Shown here piece after piece: positions 21,801-32,600 of a stretch of 64,000 nt of DNA. Location of the stretch: assembly GCA_944472155.2 (NCBI GenBank), contig OX235271.1, positions 84,705,256 to 84,769,255 on the forward strand. The letters are read 5' to 3'. Position 1 is the stretch's first letter. Each line of letters starts with the position of its first letter. This DNA comes from Trichobilharzia szidati. Taxonomy: Eukaryota; Platyhelminthes; Trematoda; Strigeidida; Schistosomatidae. A program made the position numbers and the translations under genes. The notes below the pieces were generated by a model, which ran no database searches, was not told where the DNA came from, and saw nothing but the letters and a program-made list of their open reading frames with translations.

Positions 21801-22380
21801 GAACTTCATGGGCCATGATAGCTGCCTTTCGGCAATTTGACTTTAACATAAATATCAAGCAGAATGATTTTGATACTCGTTAAACAGACTCAAACATAAA
21901 TAAATGAAAGGGAAGTATTTCCTTTAACTTTTAGGACATCCACTGGAAGCTGGATGCTTGTGAAATAAAAAAAACTAAATCTAAAAGAAGGTAAAATAAT
22001 GCAGAAGTAACTAAACTATAGTAGGATTTCTAAATCTTTTGAATGCACTCTTAAAGCTGTTACGAGGAGTAGTATTTTCTGGTTGACTGACTTTCACCGG
22101 TTCAATTATGAATTCATCAACAATGATCCTGGATAGATCCAACGCTTGGCAAAGCTGAAATATCTCATAGTTAATATTCTGCACCACTTAAACACTATGA
22201 TTTCAGATGTTTTTTGTAAAATACTTTGACTTAACAGTTTGTTTTGAAGAATGCAATGACAGCCGTTTATTTGTTTAAATTAACACTTATTTTCATTACA
22301 CTCCTATCTCTCTGAAATCATTGCCCTTTTTGAGTTTGTACATAGGTTTTACTAATCAATATCAAAAGGCACAAAACTTA
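21801..22380. other. unassigned DNA
   Basis: No feature recognised. Confidence 0.35.
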
Positions 22381-22720
22381 TTATTATTGTTCCCTTGGGT
22401 TCCTAGGGGAACATAGGGCTTCAACTGCACGTCTCCACTTGCTTCTGTCTTCTGCTGTACTTTTCACTTGCATCCATGTTAGTCCATACTGTTTCAGCTC
22501 CTCTTCACACGATCTCCTCCATGTCACCCTTGGGCGTCCCACTCGTCGCTTCCCTTTCGGGTTCCACTCGAGCACTGGCCTGACGCGCGATGTCACCCAA
22601 CGGCCTTCTCAGCGAGTGTCCAATCCATCTCCACTTTCTCCTGCATATTTCTTCGGCGATTGGTTCTTGTTTTGTTTGTTTGTTCCCATAGTTTCTTGTT
22701 GGTGATTCTTTTCAGCCGTC
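22381..22720 (-). mobile_element. RTE/SR2-like LINE, 3' end, well preserved
   Basis: The minus-strand frame 22384-22596 gives LEWNPKGKRRVGRPRVTWRR, SCEEELKQYGLTWMQVKSTA and EDRSKWRRAVEALCSPRN, then the tail GAAGCCCTATGTTCCCCTAG. This matches the C-terminus at 35063-35985 almost residue for residue. It is 5'-truncated to 340 bases, and the little decay suggests a young insertion. Confidence 0.88.
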
Positions 22721-22864
22721 TTACTTAGGTTCAAACCACCTTCCTCTAATTTCTTCTGTAACTATAGTAACGAAAAATAATCAACTTTTTAGTGACTGTG
22801 AGTACTTATCTGATCTAGTCGTAATAAATATTGCTGAGTACCTTCTTATTCAAGCTCTACAATT

Positions 22865-23075
22865 ATAAATTTGGCGGGTTAAAGGATTCGAACTGGTGGC
22901 CAGTATTCTGCCAGCTGAACTGCTAGTCCTAAATGCTAACCATTTCATCAGTTCACTGGGATCGCTATTGGTACCGCCAAAGTTTCATGGGGATGAATAA
23001 TATGTTACTGTTCGTAGTTCAGTTGGTAGAACGCCGGACTGGAAGCTCAACAAAGTCACTGCCTAGGATTTTCCA
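22865..23075. repeat. two tRNA-like fragments in opposite orientation
   Basis: On the minus strand near 22875-22925 is AGCAGTTCAGCTGGCAGAAT with CCAGTTCGAATCCTTT, resembling an A box and B box. On the plus strand near 23010-23045 is GTAGTTCAGTTGGTAGAACG, a second A-box-like sequence without a clear B box. They are relics of tRNA-derived repeats, not tRNA genes. Confidence 0.45.
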
Positions 23076-23849
23076 GTTCACCTTCATAATCATTCCCCTA
23101 CTGTATCGACGACAGTCTGCTATTCAAAGCTATCTCAGATAATCTCACCATCACCTGTAAATGTGTTGGCTTCCATATGTAAGCCCGGGACTCTATACTA
23201 AAGATGCCATATATCTGGCAAATAACTTATTGCTATTACCAGCTAATTACTTGTTTTATTTAAAAATACATTATGTTTGTTTCCGTTCACGTGGATATCT
23301 AACTTTGATACCTACACAGTTACATGTGATGGTAATTGCATTACCGAATATTGGAAGAAATAGAAGAAGAAGACGAAGAAAAAGAAACAGTTCACATTTA
23401 TAAATAAATCATGTGATTTGGAAATTCTTCTACGTCACAAGACGTTATTGAAGGAAAGAAATATCAGTTCAAGATATACTGAATAGTATTCACTTTCTTC
23501 ATAGATAAACCAACTTATTTCCTATTCCCAGCTGTCTCTTTCTTTCTTCTTGATTTTCTCTTTCAGTATTATCTTTCATATGATATAGATTTGAATTTGT
23601 GCCTTTTTTCCATGGAGTATAAATAAACAATGATAAAAATTGAAAACATTGAATTCATTCAGCAAGAAGTGAAAGGTACAAATACAACTCCTAGGTGAAA
23701 ATAGACTGTATGTGTGGTTGTGTGTGTGTGCTTACGTAACCAGTGTGAATACTTCTAAAATAAACTTAGCAGTAATGACGTTTCATAAGTAAAAGTAGAC
23801 AGGTGAAATGCTGTCACAAGTATAAACTAACGATTAGAAAAATAAGGCT
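23076..23849. other. unassigned DNA
   Basis: A GAAGAA-type tract at about 23355-23395 and a TG run near 23713-23730. No gene was recognised. Confidence 0.35.
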
Positions 23850-24000
23850 GCTAGTAAGTCTGGTAAAGGGGTAAAGTTGGGCGTGAGGCTAGCGATCTCA
23901 CCTAGTAAAAAAGTGACACAAGCGCTACTGAAACTTCAAAGCCTAATGCTTGAAGTTCTATGTTCTACTCGGAACGCGAAGGAATGGGGATAAAGGTAGT
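23850..24000 (+). mobile_element. tRNA-headed SINE, family A, headless 3' half
   Basis: Begins in the body (GTCTGGTAAAGGGGTAAAG) and ends TGAAGTTCTATGTTCTACTC. The tRNA-like head is absent, as in a 5'-truncated reverse-transcribed copy. Confidence 0.7.
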
Positions 24001-24309
24001 TATAGTAGATCTGGTGATCTGATGTTTTATAGACTACGACTAATTTGGAGCTATTTCATCTACTTCTCATTCTTCCTCTATGGAAGAAAGTGAGGGATGA
24101 CAGGATTTATACTCTTTTTTCTCGACTGTAATTAGCTAACTGCCTTCATTTACCTGTTACAGTAAGAATCCGTTGGCTAGGATGTCTGTTTGGTGAGCTA
24201 ATGGTGCTTTTTTGTGGTACTTGACGGTAGTAAAGTGACCTGATCCTTACTACCGGTTATATGAGAGAGAAAGTGAGAGAGACGTCAGCAGTGCTGCCTT
24301 TCACTTCAG

Positions 24310-24550
24310 TCGTTAGATTTCGTCACAAATCAACATCTACTAGAGAGACCATTAAAGATCAGGGAGCACTGGAACGTTGTTTAGTCCTATTTTTGAGGTC
24401 TTTCAGCAGTGCGAATCCACAACCCTACCAGAGATCGAACCCGAGCTCTTCAGGTTACGAAACCAATCTCGTTGACCACTGAGCTAATTGGGCCGAAATT
24501 CAATGACCAGTGAATTCTAACTTCGTCAACTCGTGATATATAATGCTACC
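24310..24550 (-). mobile_element. hammerhead-SINE (family H), decayed
   Basis: The minus strand shows a tRNA-like head (AATTAGCTCAGTGGTCAACG) with a B box near 24428-24440, then CTGAAAGACCTCAAAAATAG and GACTAAACAACG. The core has an insertion and GAAA has become UAAA. Confidence 0.6.
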
Positions 24551-24819
24551 ATCAGCAATGCCTTCGATGAGAATCCACCTCGCCTTGACTTAGTGGACCT
24601 CGTCCCTGAGCAAGAATGACGCTCAAAATCTTCAAGTTTTCGAGCTTGCATAGATTACTGATGACATCTCTAACTTCAGTAATAAGTGATATGGGCTAGA
24701 ATCTGCAAAGGGGAAATCCAATGCATTTGAGAATATAGGTAAAAGTAGTCATTAATAATCAGTTTATCTGCCCATTAGAATAAATAGCATATTGGACTGT
24801 AAATTTTGTTATCTTCGAT

Positions 24820-25135
24820 AATTTGTTGGAAATCCTTTTCGTGACAATCAGTGCAAGTTTCTGACCCATGTAGAAGAAGTGACTGACTTCACACTTGTGT
24901 TGAAAATCCGAATCTTGTTGTTTATGCTGGCTGAGTGCAGTGCAGAAGATTTCCAAACTGGTTTCAGGTTGATGAGTGAGTATCTTGCCTTTCTGATTCA
25001 GTCAAGCTGGCTTTTACATCGTCATTCGTTCCACCTGTAGTCGGAACGATACTTACGGGATAAATGAATGATGTAACCTCTGTTAAATCACTCCTCTTCT
25101 TTTATTTGATTTTTATTTTACCACTTGAATCAATT
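24820..25135 (-). mobile_element. RTE/SR2-like LINE, internal fragment
   Basis: The minus strand encodes pieces of the segment between the RT and the SETW block: EVTSFIYPVSIVPTTGGTND-like sequence, then KPVWKSSALSQHKQQDSDFQ and KCEVSHFFYMGQKLALIVTK. It matches 35351-35641 with frame breaks. Confidence 0.7.
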
Positions 25136-25289
25136 CCACTTCATTTCATCTTCGCCATCTTTACTGTTATTATCATTACACTGTTTGTCAAGTACCTAAT
25201 TGTCTTTGAAATTTTAAACGTAGAGTTTCCATTTGAAACCCACATTAAAAGTTATCATTGAACAGCAAAAGGTCCAGAAATGTCTAATA

Positions 25290-26060
25290 AGATGCATTAT
25301 ATTATCATTCCCTTGCTTTCTAAGTGAAACACAGAGGTTCAGCAGAATGTCATCATTTCACTCTATTCTCTCCAGTCTTTTTTGTCTGGTTCCATGAATG
25401 TCCATAAACCTTCATCCCGCCCTTACACTATATCCTCCATGTAACCCAACTTGCAATATATATTTCGAGTCTACCCAAGAGCCTCAAGTGTTATGTCACT
25501 TAACAGTCTTCTCATCACTTATCTCATCTGTCTCCCTTTCTTTCTGCGTATTTGTTGGGTGGTAGGTCTTTCGCTGACTGATTGCCAGAGTTCCTTGTTG
25601 CTTATCCTTTCTGACCGGTCACTTAATTTTCAGTACTGAGCGAACGTAGCTGTTGATGAAAGTCTTCAACCTGTTGAAAATGTTTTTCACGACATACTCA
25701 GTCTTTGAACCATTAAAAAGCACTATCTTGATACCTGTGTTGAAAATCCTGATCTTGCTTACTTATGCTGACCATAGTAAATTCCTACACTAATCTCACA
25801 TTAATGAAGATCCGTCTTGTTTTCTAAATCAGATCCTAGCTGACTTAGAAATCCTCACTGATACCGTCATTTGTAGTTGAAATAATGGCATCCAGATAAG
25901 TGAAGGACACTAATTCCATCAGATTCCTCCTGTTGATGATGATTGGTGCTTTTTGTTGTTTGTTTATGACCACTGTCTTTTTTTACGTTCACTTGAATAT
26001 CCTATCTTCAATACGATGTATGCTAGTGATTTTGAATCATTTCTCTAATTGCATCATCAA
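25290..26060 (-). mobile_element. RTE/SR2-like LINE, longer decayed fragment
   Basis: On the minus strand the order is the LINE C-terminus (about 25290-25700), the region preceding it (25700-25900), and the RT end (25900-26060). Recognisable are QVEDFHQQLRSLSTEN-like and SQLGSDLENKTDLH-like readings and the upstream strand-transfer part. Many stops are present. Together with the neighbouring 24820 fragment it shows repeated LINE insertion in this stretch. Confidence 0.65.
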
Positions 26061-26149
26061 GACAAGTGAAGATGAAACTTGTTTAAACAGGACAAAATAT
26101 GATACAAAAAGAGATGTGCTATGTTTCACGGTTGTCATTATACCCGTGA

Positions 26150-26415
26150 ATTGGATTTGATATCAGAGATGCATCGGACATGCTCTGAGGAGACTTTTAA
26201 GTGGCGTTACGCGTATGTCACTTAAGTGGAAACCAAATAGGAGGTGACGAGATGGGCGTGGTGATATAGAAAACTTCATGTGTAGAGGAAATGTAAGTGC
26301 GTGGGTAGCCGTTAAGCCAGCTGAAAGTAATGCGAGTGAATAGAATGGAATGACGATGTGCTACTGAGGTCCTATGTCCCACTCAGAGCTCAAGCAACGA
26401 ATAATAATAATAATA
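26150..26415 (+). mobile_element. RTE/SR2-like LINE 3' end, plus strand
   Basis: Bases 26160-26390 match the last 230 bases of the LINE in decayed form (GGTGACGAGATGGGCGTGGT, then CTATGTCCCACTCAGAGCTC), ending in an AATAATAATAATAA tail at about 26400-26415. It lies 150 bases upstream of the first exon of the host gene. Confidence 0.65.
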
Positions 26416-26566
26416 AGTGGATTTGATAACACGATTCTTTTTGGTAAGATTTAACTACCTCAGGAACTGGACCACAGTTCTAAAGTTCAATAGACTTATA
26501 AAGTCCTTTTGAATTTTTTCATGGATTTCTAATCAACTATTGATTTTTATCCCCTCTAAATTTCAG

Positions 26567-27207
26567 ATTTCGACAAATATCACATCCACATGAACACAAT
26601 TTTTCTGTTCCATCTTTTGGATGTGATTTTCGTCTTACAAACAAAGGAAATCAGAAGAACCTAAGCCGGCAACAATCAGTCCCTCGGACAACCTCCGAAT
26701 TTAAACAAACAAATACAGCACAAATGACAACAAGTTATCAACCACAACCTTTGAATTCAGTCATCACCACGAAAGGACCTTCGGTAGATCAAACAGCAGA
26801 CTTCACTTATTCTACAAGACTTCAAATTAAAGATACACAAAATGAAGCACAACAAGGCAGTAATCTTATCAGCCAAAAGGCAACTGACAGACAACCAATG
26901 ACCAGTGAAGCTTCTGCTGTCTCTACTTCACCACTAGCTAAACAACTTAGATCTAGACCCGGTTCAATGTATCTCCCAAAGTTAAATGATGATGTAAACT
27001 TATCCGGGAGAAATATGAACCCGGAAAGAAACAGATTGTTACAGTTATCTCATTCTAAGTCGTTACGTAATAGTCCGGGGCTGCCTACTTCATCAGAAAG
27101 TCAGCATGGCAATACTGTACAACAGAGCGGTTCATATCTCAGCAGAAATGCAGATAAACGAATGCCTTCTTCTAACTCAATGTCACCTCTTAATAGTATG
27201 AAATATG
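26567..27207 (+). CDS. SVIL-like: supervillin-like gene, exon a (internal exon)
   Basis: The exon starts after CTAAATTTCAG and ends at ATATG before GTAAGT. Reading is open from 26568; the first base is the third position of a codon started in an earlier exon, and the last base starts a codon (phase 1). The peptide opens FRQISHPHEHNFSVPSFGCD and stays rich in Ser, Gln, Asn and Thr, with basic patches (SKSLRNSPGLPTSSES). No domain is visible. The Met at 26724 is internal, because the frame is open upstream of it to the splice site. Translation into the intron would stop at 27264. The supervillin assignment rests on the later exons; upstream exons are outside the window or unrecognised. Confidence 0.75.
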
Positions 27208-28087
27208 GTAAGTACTGTAAATTTAAGTCTCATATTAACTCAATTTTTCAAAAACTTATGAAATAAGCTTTGAGATAAATACACTTAAAGTTATTCAGTT
27301 ACGTGACTGATGGTCACTGGTGTCTTTGATAATTCTGTTACTGTGTTCAGCCTTGCTTATGTAAAACAAAGCTCAAACAACACAGTTTCAGCTTGAATAA
27401 CGTGTGACTGGAATTTACGCCCAGAATAACGCTAATGTTATTGAGTATTGATTCCAGGGTAATTCTCTTAATAAACTGTCACAGTCCAGGGAACAATTTG
27501 AAAATAGCTGTCGTAGTTCTCATACAGCCAGTCCTTCGAACTCTGATTGGCAGTTATACTCTACTTCTTAGAGTGTTGAATACAATGGAAATATCTTCCA
27601 GCCTAAGCTTTATCACAGTTAGAAACCTCTGAAAAGACACTATATTTCAGGGAGTCGGGTATTTAACTTACCCAAGGATAAATCAGTATTACAAGATAAA
27701 TGATACCTTCAGTAAATAACTACAGCGAAGATAAATTCTTCACAAGGTAGACCAACACTATATATGGACATATTATTTCATCTTAACTCCTTGAGGTCAT
27801 TTAAAGCAGTCCAGGTGAAAGGCAAGCACAAAATTTGAAATTATCGTGGATCATTGAATTTTAAGTCAGAAACCATAAGTTTCCGGTTTCGATTTCTCGC
27901 GTGGTAATGGGTGCACACCATTGAAGAGTTTTAGAGGTCAGAATGCACCATCTATACAGTGGTGATTACCCTTTCTTTCCAAAGATTTGGAAATACTATC
28001 GATCACTGACAAATTAAATCTGAAATTATCATGCTTAAGAATATGGATTTCCTATAGTTTGGTTTGTAAGGGTTAGTTATGTTTTCA

Positions 28088-28787
28088 CGAGTTGATCACG
28101 GATTGATATCAGTTAGAGAACCATTGAAAACCAGGGAGTGCTGGACAGCTGCTGTTTCATCCTAGTTTGGGAATCATCGGCAGTACGCAACCACCGGGAT
28201 TCGAACCCAGGACCTTCCGGTTACAAGGCAAGCTCGTATACCATTCAGCCACTGGGAGCCGATTCAATGGCCAGGCAATGAATTATAATTTCTACCAATT
28301 CGTGATTTAGCGCGACTGGCACCAACCAATGTCATTGGTGGGACATCCATCCACACATGTGACATTTAATTGGACCTCACTGTTCACGGCTTCTCACTAG
28401 AACTCACCGCAGGAAACTCCATCCTGTAGCAAGTCACTAGCGAGCATCAGATTAATTTTCTATAGTTTGGTCTGTAAGGGTTAGTTATGTTTTTACGAGT
28501 TGATCACGGATTGATATCAGTTAGGTGAATGGATGTCCCACCAACGACATTGGTTGAGGTCGCGCTAAATCACGAATTGGTAGAAGTTATAATTCATTGT
28601 CTGGCCATTGAATCGGCTCCCAGTGGCTGAATGGTATACAAGCTTGCCTTGTAACCAGAAGGTCCTGGGTTCGAATCCCAGTGGGTGCGTACTGCCGATG
28701 ATTCCCAAACTAGGGTGAAACAGCAGCTGTTCAGTACTCCCTGGTTTTCAATGGTTCCCTAACTGATATCAATCCTTGATCAACTCG
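28088..28787. repeat. 700-bp inverted repeat of two hammerhead-SINEs (family H)
   Basis: The arms 28088-28352 and 28527-28787 are near-perfect reverse complements over about 260 bases. Each is a full family H unit: tRNA-like head (plus-strand A box TGGCTGAATGG 28624-28634, B box GGTTCGAATCC 28668-28678), hammerhead-like block and TGATATCAATCC end. The core reads CCGATGA in both arms, so the conserved U4 is changed to C. A 64-base direct repeat (28053-28116 and 28461-28524) begins outside the left arm and recurs inside, between the arms. The insertion lies in an intron and could fold as long double-stranded RNA. Confidence 0.85.
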
Positions 28788-28830
28788 TTAAGAATATTAA
28801 GCATTTATAGTTCTTCAGTTTATTTTACCT

Positions 28831-28960
28831 GCCGACGCACACTCGATATCTATGATCGGCCTGTAAAATTTGGGCTACCGATATCCATGCTGAAAATTCC
28901 ATACTTCTACCAAAAGTACTGTGTGGAATCAAGCTGTAAACAAAATAAAAAAAATAAAAT
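28831..28960 (+). mobile_element. tRNA-headed SINE, family B, 5'-truncated
   Basis: Begins in the last bases of the head (GCCGACGCAC) and carries the B body (TCGATATCTATGATCGGCCT, GGCTACCGATATCCATGCTG), ending in AAATAAAA. The full-length copy is at 31378. Confidence 0.8.
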
Positions 28961-29051
28961 TTTAACGAACTGATTAATAACTATTTCTGTTGTTTTTAAA
29001 AAGTGAAAATCTCCTGAGTTTGATTCGTTGCTTAAATTTGTGTATTTTTAG

Positions 29052-31026
29052 ATCCCAGTCAGCCTGGTACAACCAGTAATGGACAAACTCAACCCAGTTT
29101 CAATAATCCACAACAAGTTGAAAACCGAATGAGTTATCCCCAATGGCAACAATACCAATCACAACCACAACCAACAATGAGTCAGCCTTCACAGTCACTT
29201 CAGCCTCCGCCTCCGCCTCCTGGTGGGTGGGTTATGCCACAAACTGCAGTTTCTACACCTCAGTTGCAGACAACTGCTCCGAATAATCCGATGGCTCATA
29301 CAACTTCATCACCTTATGACATGTCGAATAGTCTGGCTCAAAGCCTGTCATCTATGTCTTCATCAAATACAAACCCGGGAGCTCCATACTTATACGTTAT
29401 TCCCCAAAATTATGTCCTAGCCCCTGGTATGGCTTCTTTACCGAACTCACAAAATCCCATGGCTGTCAGTTACCTTCAGACTCAGTCAGTTCAGAATCCT
29501 CAGTTGTTACCTGGTACCACTGTCCTTCAGCCACAAGTAGCTATAGTCGCTGTAGATCCAGAAACTCTGAGAGCCATACTTTCTGGTACATTTAACACAC
29601 AAGCTCTATTTCCTGCAGCGAATATCTCCAATCCGGTTATGACGTCAAGCTTGAATCTACCAACGCAAACAACAGGTAATAACAATATGCCTTCATCTGT
29701 ACCGGCAGTTGCAGCTAGCCATCAGATTGCAGAACCTCAAGTGACCTCACAATCTGAATCAGGCGGTGCCGGTATCCAGAGGAAGCAGCCATGGGAAGAA
29801 AATAAATATGTAAAGGTGTCGAGTTCAGGGAATGACTTAAATAATTCATTGTCAACACAGTCATCCATGAAATCTACACAGAAACCTGGTTCTGACTACT
29901 CCAGCAGTACATTACCATCACAGAATTCTTCAAATATTCCCTCACAAACACCAGCACCTAAATTAGGAAATCCTCCAAGAACACTACGTTTCCTAGAAAA
30001 GTCTGAAACAGGCGAAACCATTACCCAGACGGAAGACTGTCAGCGTAGTGGAATTCATACTGGTAGAGAGCCGAAAAAGCTAAATCCCTCAAGCTTTATC
30101 TTCCGATCACGAAAATCAGTGACAGAAGCAACTTCCAAGACTCTCGAGAATGATGCAATGAATGACTTAGAACCATGGAAAGCTAGTGACGCTGATACAC
30201 TTGGTCGACGTCAAGAGGTTTCTTCAATAAGCGCTTACTACGAACAAATGAAGCGTCGAAATAATCGACCTCTAAGCGCGTATAAACCAACAACTGAATC
30301 ACAACGTCCATCAACTATAAGTCCTTCTTCACTGAAATCTTCTGGAGGTTCACCAAACTTTGACAGTAGTCCTGTGAACCGCCGATCAACTCATCAGCTG
30401 ACTAGAGGTCATACTATTGCTTCAAGTAAACCAGACTGTCCTCGTTCATCCACATTTTCTGAAGAACGAGCCCAACTGAAAGAGACTGATCCTTCTATAA
30501 TGACTGTAGCTGAACGTGCACGTCAATGGCAGTTAGCTCAGTTAACTGGTCAACGAGATTCGCGTTATTCTACATCAGGTTTTATTGATCAAGATTTAGT
30601 TGACTGCCAGGAGTTGGTACCGGTTGAAGATAGAGTGAAAATGTTTGATACTGGTGTAGCTACCAGTCGTCAAACTGAAAAGAATCCAGAACTGACATCA
30701 GAATTAAAAGAGTTAAGAGAAAGAAAACAAGTGAAATTTGGTGAAGACAATCCAGTCAAATCGTCTGTACCTTTAAAATCTACAAATTTAGCTAATAAAT
30801 CAGTAGCCTCTGTAACACTACAGGCCAGACGATTGAATCATGTCAATCCTAGAAGACCACATTCCAGTGTAAATTTACAAAGGATTAAACAGGAACCTTT
30901 ACAAACAGGATTAATTCAAAAGCCTACAAATAATAATATTGCTCCAATAACACAGCAAAACAATTCGAATTTGAAAATTGCTCCAGTTAAAGGTATACAA
31001 CAGTCGAATGGAGATGAATTAACTAG
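29052..31026 (+). CDS. SVIL-like: supervillin-like gene, exon b (large internal exon)
   Basis: A 1975-base exon between TTTTTAG and AG/GTAAAT. The first two bases complete an Asp codon from exon a, and the last two bases (AG) are completed by A of exon c. It encodes about 658 residues. There is a Gln/Pro/Ser-rich first half with PPPPPPGGW near the start, then a more charged region. From the Met at 29129, TVAERARQWQ is at residues 459-468 and VEDRVKMFD at 499-507; both resemble short repeated ERxxxF-type motifs of the supervillin N-terminus. The rest is predicted disordered. It uses ordinary schistosome-like codons and has no internal stop, unlike the surrounding relics. Supervillin links actin and myosin II to membranes; that function is taken from the family. 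Confidence 0.85.
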
Positions 31027-31109
31027 GTAAATGAAGTAAAAAAGTTTATCCATTTTTCATTCGCCTTTTTTACCCTGATTTTAGTATAATTTATAGATAA
31101 ATCAGTCAA

Positions 31110-31320
31110 GTTTGATCGCGTATTGGTATTGTTTAAGGAGACATTGAGAACCAGGGAGTACTAGACAGCTGTTTCGTCCTGGTCTGGGACTCCTCATCAG
31201 TAGACACGCACCAGGACAGTAAATCCAATTCCTATAAATGAACTCTTGAAAACTAATCTGATGTTTGCTAGTGTCTGACTGACTACATGATGAAATTGCT
31301 TCGGATTCTAGTCTGAATTC
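31110..31320 (-). mobile_element. hammerhead-SINE (family H), truncated, hammerhead nearly intact
   Basis: On the minus strand: CTGATGA (31194-31200), three extra bases, GTCC..GGAC stem II, GAAAC (31171-31175), the self-complementary ACAGCTGT and a GTC cleavage site near 31164-31167. Only the 3-base insertion between core and stem II departs from the consensus. The tRNA-like head is missing. Confidence 0.6.
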
Positions 31321-31377
31321 GTCACTAGTAGGAGGACATATATTCGCCTATGGCACTGGCTTCATTTCTCACATTTA

Positions 31378-31559
31378 GCGTCGGTGGCATAGCGGTTAGG
31401 ACGCTCGCCGACCATGCACATGGTCCGGGGTTCGATCCCCGGCCGACGCACACCCGATATCTATGGTCGGCCCGCAAAATTTGGGCTTCCGATATCCATA
31501 CTGAAAATTCCATACTTGTACTGAAAATACGATGTGGCATCAAGTTGTAATAAAAAAAG
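31378..31559 (+). mobile_element. tRNA-headed SINE, family B, full length
   Basis: The head 31378-31449 (72 bases) has a perfect 7-bp acceptor-like pair (GCGTCGG with CCGACGC), an A box TGGCATAGCGG (31385-31395) and a B box GGTTCGATCCC (31429-31439). It also has a GACCA/TGGTC stem in the anticodon-arm position. The body (CACCCGATATCTATGGTCGG, TGGGCTTCCGATATCCATAC) is unrelated to family A's and ends with an A-rich run. The head is essentially the same as in family A copies. Little decay suggests a recent insertion. It is not a functional tRNA gene as far as can be seen. Confidence 0.85.
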
Positions 31560-31904
31560 ATTTTGTGCTTAATGGCATTGATCTGTGAATTATATCTCAA
31601 AACTTAGATTAACCCATTTAGTATCACTGAGTATGAGCGCTTTCTGAATACGTCAGGTATCAAGCTGTGTAGAGCATTAAGGTGCTTACAACAGGAGAAT
31701 TATTTATCAGTTGGCTTCTCAGCTAGCTGTCACAGAATCAGTTTGACTGCAGAACACAGTGGTAATTAGTAATTTAAGAATAATTTATTTCGCTAAATGA
31801 TGTACAGTCCTAGTTAAAAAAGACAGCTTATATTGAAATTCCCATTCAAAAACACTATTCTTCGTATTATGCATCTATTTTTCTTTCTTTTTTTCTGTAT
31901 TGTT
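31560..31904. other. unassigned intron DNA
   Basis: No feature recognised. Confidence 0.35.
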
Positions 31905-32600
31905 TCGTAATGGTCTTCATTTCTCCTCTTCTCAGACTAATCTATGGCTCTGCTATTCAGGAGCCTCAGCAGAACATCTCCACTTCACTCCGTTCTCTTC
32001 AGTCTTTTTCGGCTATCTCCATGACTGTCCATAAACTTTGATTTCCTCCTCTTCACATGATCTCTTCCATGTCACCTTCCTCCAAACGCCAGCTTCATCT
32101 TTCCCTATTCGGGTTCCAATCAAGAGCCAGGAGCATTACCTCACTCAACGGTCTTCTCACCATGCATTTAATCTATTTCCACTTCCTTCTGCATATGTGC
32201 TGCTCGACTGATTCGTGGTTAGTTGACCGCATACCAAAGTTCCTTGTAGGTTATCCGTTTGCGACAGGTGGGCTGATCTTCGCTGTCATGGCTACAATGG
32301 CAGATGTTGATGAAGGTCAGAAGCAGGCTGTTGTAAATGCTTTACGTGATGCATAAGGCAAGCCTTTGAACCATAAAGATACACTGACTTGACAATAGTC
32401 TGTTAAAAAATTGTTTTTGATTAGGTATCTTCACCATATTTGTCTTCTCTGCGTTCACTTGAAGTCCTTTCTTCACCACCCGTAATATTGCTACTGTTTA
32501 CACTACTTGTAAATCCAGCTACAGTTGTATATCGCTGAACACCTCTTAGTTGTATGACAGATGCCTTCAGACCAAATGTCCCTCAAAAAATTAATTGGTA
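31905..32600 (-). mobile_element. RTE/SR2-like LINE, C-terminal half, decayed
   Basis: The minus strand corresponds to the LINE C-terminus: the region antisense to MISSMSPSSKRQLHLSLFGF at 32057 gives the RRLEEGDMEEIM-like end. Upstream are the TFINSCL and SETW positions near 32330-32390, in decayed form. The 3' tail (CTATGGCTCTGCTATTCAGG reversed) is diverged. Confidence 0.6.

Larger units (their letters stand above)
27208..29051 (+). other. 1.84-kb intron of the supervillin-like gene
   Basis: Phase-1 intron from GTAAGT to TTTTTAG. It holds the large inverted repeat at 28088-28787 and the truncated SINE B at 28831. Bases 27300-28050 show no recognised repeat except weak similarity to a family H relic near 27880-27930. 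Confidence 0.75.

Noticed and set aside
26724..26726. Start codon of the host gene
   Set aside because: The reading frame is open upstream to a good acceptor site at 26566, so this Met is internal to an exon.
29223..29420. 65-codon frame overlapping the large exon
   Set aside because: Out of frame with the 633-codon reading that joins in phase with both neighbouring exons.
31378..31449. Possible functional tRNA gene
   Set aside because: The 72-base tRNA-like fold is good, but the same head recurs many times joined to SINE bodies and the T arm has an atypical loop, so it is a SINE promoter region.
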